From: Lachnospiraceae bacterium UBA1753
Lineage (GTDB): Bacteria > Bacillota > Clostridia > Lachnospirales > Lachnospiraceae
DNA length: 9,347 nucleotides
Reading direction: 5' to 3'
Assembly (NCBI GenBank): GCA_002317595.1
Contig: DCHL01000030.1
Coordinates: 1,040 to 10,386, forward strand
Part shown: positions 7,452 to 9,347 of the stretch, in pieces
How positions within the stretch are numbered: position 1 is the first letter of the stretch
How the letters are laid out: each line of letters opens with the position of its first letter
Program-made: the position numbers and the translations under genes
Notes under the pieces: generated by a model
The model's database searches: none
What the model was told of the DNA's origin: nothing
The model's input: the letters and a program-made list of their open reading frames with translations, nothing else

Positions 7452-7559
7452 GAATGAGTGAATTCTAAAGATTTGAGACAATAATATCATAATCCGCATC
7501 ATATTGAGAACATTTTTCTGACTCTGCTCCGCTCGCAAATGGATTCTTGAAAAAAATGC

Positions 7560-7589
7560 TTTATAAATTATGTCAACCTATGCTATGAT
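7560..7589 (+). promoter_or_regulatory. Candidate extended -10 promoter of the secreted-protein pair
   Basis: TGCTATGAT (7581-7589) is a TGn-extended -10 element (TATGAT at 7584-7589). The -35 region is weak (TTTATA at 7560-7565, 18-nt spacing), as is usual for extended -10 promoters. Transcription would start near 7596, exactly where the first leader hairpin begins. Confidence 0.5.
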
Positions 7590-7595
7590 GAAGGA

Positions 7596-7685
7596 AATCG
7601 CCGACTGTGGCGACCTGATTACAGGTTAACCTATTGGCATAAGGCTAAAACCTAATCAACGCAATTCATTTTATGGGAGGGAAAA
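7596..7685 (+). promoter_or_regulatory. Structured 5' leader of the first secreted paralog
   Basis: The predicted leader opens with two adjacent hairpins: TCGCC/GGCGA (7598-7602 with 7609-7613) and CCTG/CAGG (7614-7617 with 7622-7625). The second hairpin competes with the 10-bp palindrome AGGTTAACCT (7623-7632). A region with GGCATAAGGCTAAAACC follows, then a GGGAGGG ribosome binding site (7675-7681). The compact 5'-terminal fold and the mutually exclusive pairings suggest a regulatory element. I cannot match it to a riboswitch class known to me (c-di-GMP-I/II, preQ1, fluoride, THF, purine and TPP were considered). Confidence 0.35.
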
Positions 7686-8387
7686 ATGAGGAAAATTATT
7701 TTTATCGCAGTTTCAGTCATGCTGATGTCAATTATCTGCGCATTTCCAGTAATGGCAGATAACTACACAGGCTGGAGCCTGGACAACGAGCAGGTCACAT
7801 ACTATGTAAATGGTGTGAAGCAGACCAACGTCTGGGTGCTCAAGGGCAACACACTTCACCACATTGATGGCAATGGCATTCTCGACAACACTCAGGCTGT
7901 CGACGTCAGTGCCGCTTCTGCACTTGGCATCACAAACTACATCACTGCAGAAACTAATGTAAAGTACGATGTTCCTTTCAGACAGGATGCCGGCGACATC
8001 TACTCTGCCGCAAAGTACATCTTCAATGTAAAGGATGACTTCGAGGCGTTCCAGTATCTGTATCCCCAGTATGTTCAGACACTTTCATCTGATAAGCTCT
8101 ATGAGTACTATCTTTCCACATATCACAACGGCGACAAGAAGGACAAATACCTTGACTCTCTTGACTGCTATGTAGACACCTACACAAATATGTGCCAGTA
8201 CGGTTACAGCTACTCACCCAACTACGATGGAACCCACAAGAGCTACTGTGCATGTGGCAAGTACATCATCAAAGAGTGTGCATGTGCCGACATCAAGGAA
8301 AAGAATAAGGGACTTTACAAGTGCCATTACTGCGGCGCACGTTACAAGTTCCGAGACCACACCTACCACTGGGAGGATGACCACTAA
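7686..8387 (+). CDS. Secreted Cys-motif protein, paralog A, family not recognised
   Basis: The product is a 233-aa exported protein with a GGGAGGG ribosome binding site 4-5 nt before the ATG. Residues 1-24 are a signal peptide (MRKIIF, hydrophobic core, cleavage after VMA). Residues 28-66 (YTGW...TYYVNGVKQTNVWVLKGN...IDGNG) resemble one or two choline-binding or cell-wall-binding repeats, suggesting attachment to wall polymers. Residues 104-170 are helical and Tyr-rich with a conserved KYLDS. The C-terminus has THKSYCACG, with Cys188, Cys190, Cys198, Cys213 and Cys216 conserved in the next gene. Cys161, Cys170 and Cys200 are extra, and the protein ends in a His-rich tail (RDHTYHWEDDH). The Cys set could bind a metal such as zinc or form disulfides; the sequence does not decide. 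No terminator separates it from paralog B, so the two are probably cotranscribed. Confidence 0.85.
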   Translation: MRKIIFIAVSVMLMSIICAFPVMADNYTGWSLDNEQVTYYVNGVKQTNVWVLKGNTLHHIDGNGILDNTQAVDVSAASALGITNYITAETNVKYDVPFRQDAGDIYSAAKYIFNVKDDFEAFQYLYPQYVQTLSSDKLYEYYLSTYHNGDKKDKYLDSLDCYVDTYTNMCQYGYSYSPNYDGTHKSYCACGKYIIKECACADIKEKNKGLYKCHYCGARYKFRDHTYHWEDDH

Positions 8388-8402
8388 TTCTATTCTTTTG
8401 TG

Positions 8403-8512
8403 GGATGATAACTACTGTTGAGTTGAATGATAACTATTGTTCGATTGAATGATGACTATTGTTCGATTGAATGATGATTATTGTTGAGTTGAATGATAAC
8501 TATTGTTCACAA
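8403..8512 (+). repeat. Five tandem 22-bp repeats between the secreted paralogs
   Basis: Five contiguous units of exactly 22 bp begin at 8403, 8425, 8447, 8469 and 8491. The core GAATGATRACTATTGTT is followed by CGATT or GAGTT. Unit 1 and the end of unit 5 have diverged. There are no spacers, so this is not CRISPR. The period is not a multiple of three and the units carry stop codons, so it is non-coding. The phase of about two helical turns would put any bound protein on one DNA face. If the genes are cotranscribed, the array also lies in their mRNA. Confidence 0.9.
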
Positions 8513-8551
8513 GGAAACTTTTTATCAGGAAAATAGAAATCGAGGATAATC

Positions 8552-9229
8552 ATGAGAAAATCAGTTAATAGAATTATTGCCTTAACCCTGATCCTTACAC
8601 TTATTAATGTAAGCGCCGTATTCGCAGCTGCTCCTGCACCTAATTTCACAGGCTGGACAGTTGAAGCAAGTGCTCCTGCATACTATCTTAACGGCGTTCA
8701 GGTCAAGTCATCATGGGTTAAGCAAGGAAACACATACTACTATCTCAACGAGGCAGGAAACGTGGTTCCCAACTTCATCGTCAACCAGGATGGTGTGAAG
8801 GCTTCCGGCATCACAACTTACCTTGACACAAATAACGGTGGCAAGACAGAGTCTGTTACACCGCTCGTACCGGACACCTACAAGAGCGTTCGCGACATCT
8901 ATGGTGTGACCAGCGACTACGAGGCTTTCGTAAAGAGATTCTCAGGCTACGCTGAGGTATACGGCAACACAGATACAACCTACCAGGCATATCTCGCTTC
9001 CTACAATGGACAGACCCCTGGTACCAAGTATCTTGACTCATATCTGACATATCTGAATGATGCTTACACAGCTCACAGATACAACCATCACTATGAGTAC
9101 ATGTTCAACGATACCCACAAGGCTTACTGCGAGTGCGGTGCCTGGGAGTACCAGAACTGCCGCAGGACAATCGCCCTGGGCAACGGTGGCCCTTACCAGT
9201 GCCAATACTGCGAATCAGTGACTGAGTAA
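8552..9229 (+). CDS. Secreted Cys-motif protein, paralog B, family not recognised
   Basis: The product is a 225-aa exported protein. The ATG has GAGG (8542-8545) 6 nt upstream. Residues 1-26 are a signal peptide ending SAVFA-A. Residues 32-70 (FTGW...AYYLNGVQVKSSWVKQGNTYYYLNEAG) match the wall-repeat-like segment of paralog A better preserved. The middle (IYGVTSDYEAF...KYLDSYLTYLNDAY) aligns with paralog A without large gaps. The C-terminal THKAYCECG...C...YQCQYC gives Cys193, 195, 203, 217 and 220, with spacings CxC-x7-C-x13-CxxC (x14 in A). It lacks A's three extra Cys residues and ends shortly after the last motif, without a His-rich tail. The pair is an old tandem duplication: the architecture is kept but most residues differ. 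It probably acts at the wall or in the medium; function unknown. Confidence 0.85.
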   Translation: MRKSVNRIIALTLILTLINVSAVFAAAPAPNFTGWTVEASAPAYYLNGVQVKSSWVKQGNTYYYLNEAGNVVPNFIVNQDGVKASGITTYLDTNNGGKTESVTPLVPDTYKSVRDIYGVTSDYEAFVKRFSGYAEVYGNTDTTYQAYLASYNGQTPGTKYLDSYLTYLNDAYTAHRYNHHYEYMFNDTHKAYCECGAWEYQNCRRTIALGNGGPYQCQYCESVTE

Positions 9230-9248
9230 CAAATTGCATCGAGACTGG

Positions 9249-9278
9249 TGGCTGCCACTTTTCGTGGCAGCCATTTTT
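9249..9278 (+). terminator. Intrinsic terminator of the secreted-protein pair
   Basis: TGGCTGCCA (9249-9257) and TGGCAGCCA (9265-9273) form a perfect GC-rich 9-bp stem with a 7-nt loop, followed by TTTTT. It lies 19 nt after the paralog B stop. Confidence 0.9.
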
Positions 9279-9311
9279 GATGCTGCTATTTTTGTGGCTG
9301 CTATTTTTCAC
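9267..9311 (+). repeat. Three 15-bp direct repeats extending the terminator
   Basis: The 3' arm and T-tract of the terminator recur twice as GCTGCTATTTTTG/C units beginning at 9267, 9282 and 9297. The third unit's TGGCTGC (9295-9301) can pair with GCAGCCA (9267-9273), giving a backup hairpin also followed by a T-run. From 9312 to the window end no feature is seen. Confidence 0.65.
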
Positions 9312-9347
9312 TTGCTTTTCATGCGCTGGCGGAGCAACGGATTTGAT

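Larger units (their letters stand above)
7326..7685. other. 360-bp divergent intergenic control region
   Basis: No gene is seen here. It holds the leader and candidate promoter of the protease gene on the left and an AT-rich stretch at about 7440-7570 with no clear motif. On the right are the extended -10 promoter and structured leader of the secreted pair. An open frame covering 7326-7425 is only a shadow of the protease gene read in the other direction. Confidence 0.6.

Noticed and set aside
7343..7628. GATTACAG shared by the protease leader and the paralog A leader
   Set aside because: An 8-mer shared once, in different structural settings, is within chance.
7596..7685. c-di-GMP-I riboswitch, suggested by GGCTAAAACC
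   Set aside because: The conserved GCAAACC and GACGCAAAGCC segments and the tetraloop arrangement are missing or in the wrong order.
8403..8512. CRISPR-like array
   Set aside because: Repeats are directly adjacent with no spacers and only 22 bp long, and no cas genes are present.
7686..9229. Bacteriocin pair with the CPBP protease as immunity protein
   Set aside because: The products are over 200 aa with ordinary Sec signals; no double-glycine leader, transporter or modification gene is nearby.

Overview
The window looks like the chromosome of a Gram-positive Clostridia bacterium, most likely Lachnospiraceae. This is inferred from strong GGAGG-type ribosome binding sites, a moderate GC content, a Sec-exported surface protein with the Ig-like repeat style common in that family, a Cys-lipobox lipoprotein, and an excisionase-like N-terminal helix-turn-helix. 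Species cannot be read from the sequence. No tRNA, rRNA, insertion sequence or CRISPR array is visible.

Left part (1-4193, minus strand). A probable operon encodes a polytopic GT-C glycosyltransferase followed, 63 nt later, by a very large secreted Ig-like protein that runs off the left edge. Upstream of the glycosyltransferase is an odd leader. It holds two tiny ORFs chained by ATGA and GTGA overlaps, and in a third frame a stretch that reads like the hydrophobic core of a lost signal peptide. The leader sits in a divergent promoter region shared with the next gene.

Middle (4194-7325). A plus-strand regulator carries DNA-binding-type domains at both ends: an excisionase/MerR-like HTH at the N-terminus and a LuxR-type HTH at the C-terminus, separated by a helical region. 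A perfect 12-bp palindrome lies at its predicted transcription start. It converges on a minus-strand lipoprotein gene with an extremely acidic linker, and the two share a terminator hairpin. Behind the lipoprotein gene is a minus-strand CPBP-family intramembrane metalloprotease with all three active-site motifs.

Right part (7326-9347, plus strand). After a divergent regulatory region, a structured 5' leader precedes two tandem paralogous genes for secreted proteins of 233 and 225 aa. Both have a signal peptide, a GW/YYxNG cell-wall-repeat-like segment and a conserved C-terminal CxC-x7-C-x13/14-CxxC motif. I do not recognise this as a named family. The spacer between them contains five perfectly phased 22-bp tandem repeats. 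The pair ends in a strong terminator whose 3' arm and T-tract have been partly repeated in tandem.

All five proteins with a clear localisation are exported or membrane-bound, so this looks like a cell-envelope locus with one candidate local regulator. The most novel-looking material is the paralogous Cys-motif pair with its 22-bp repeat array and structured leader; the double-HTH regulator with its palindrome comes next.
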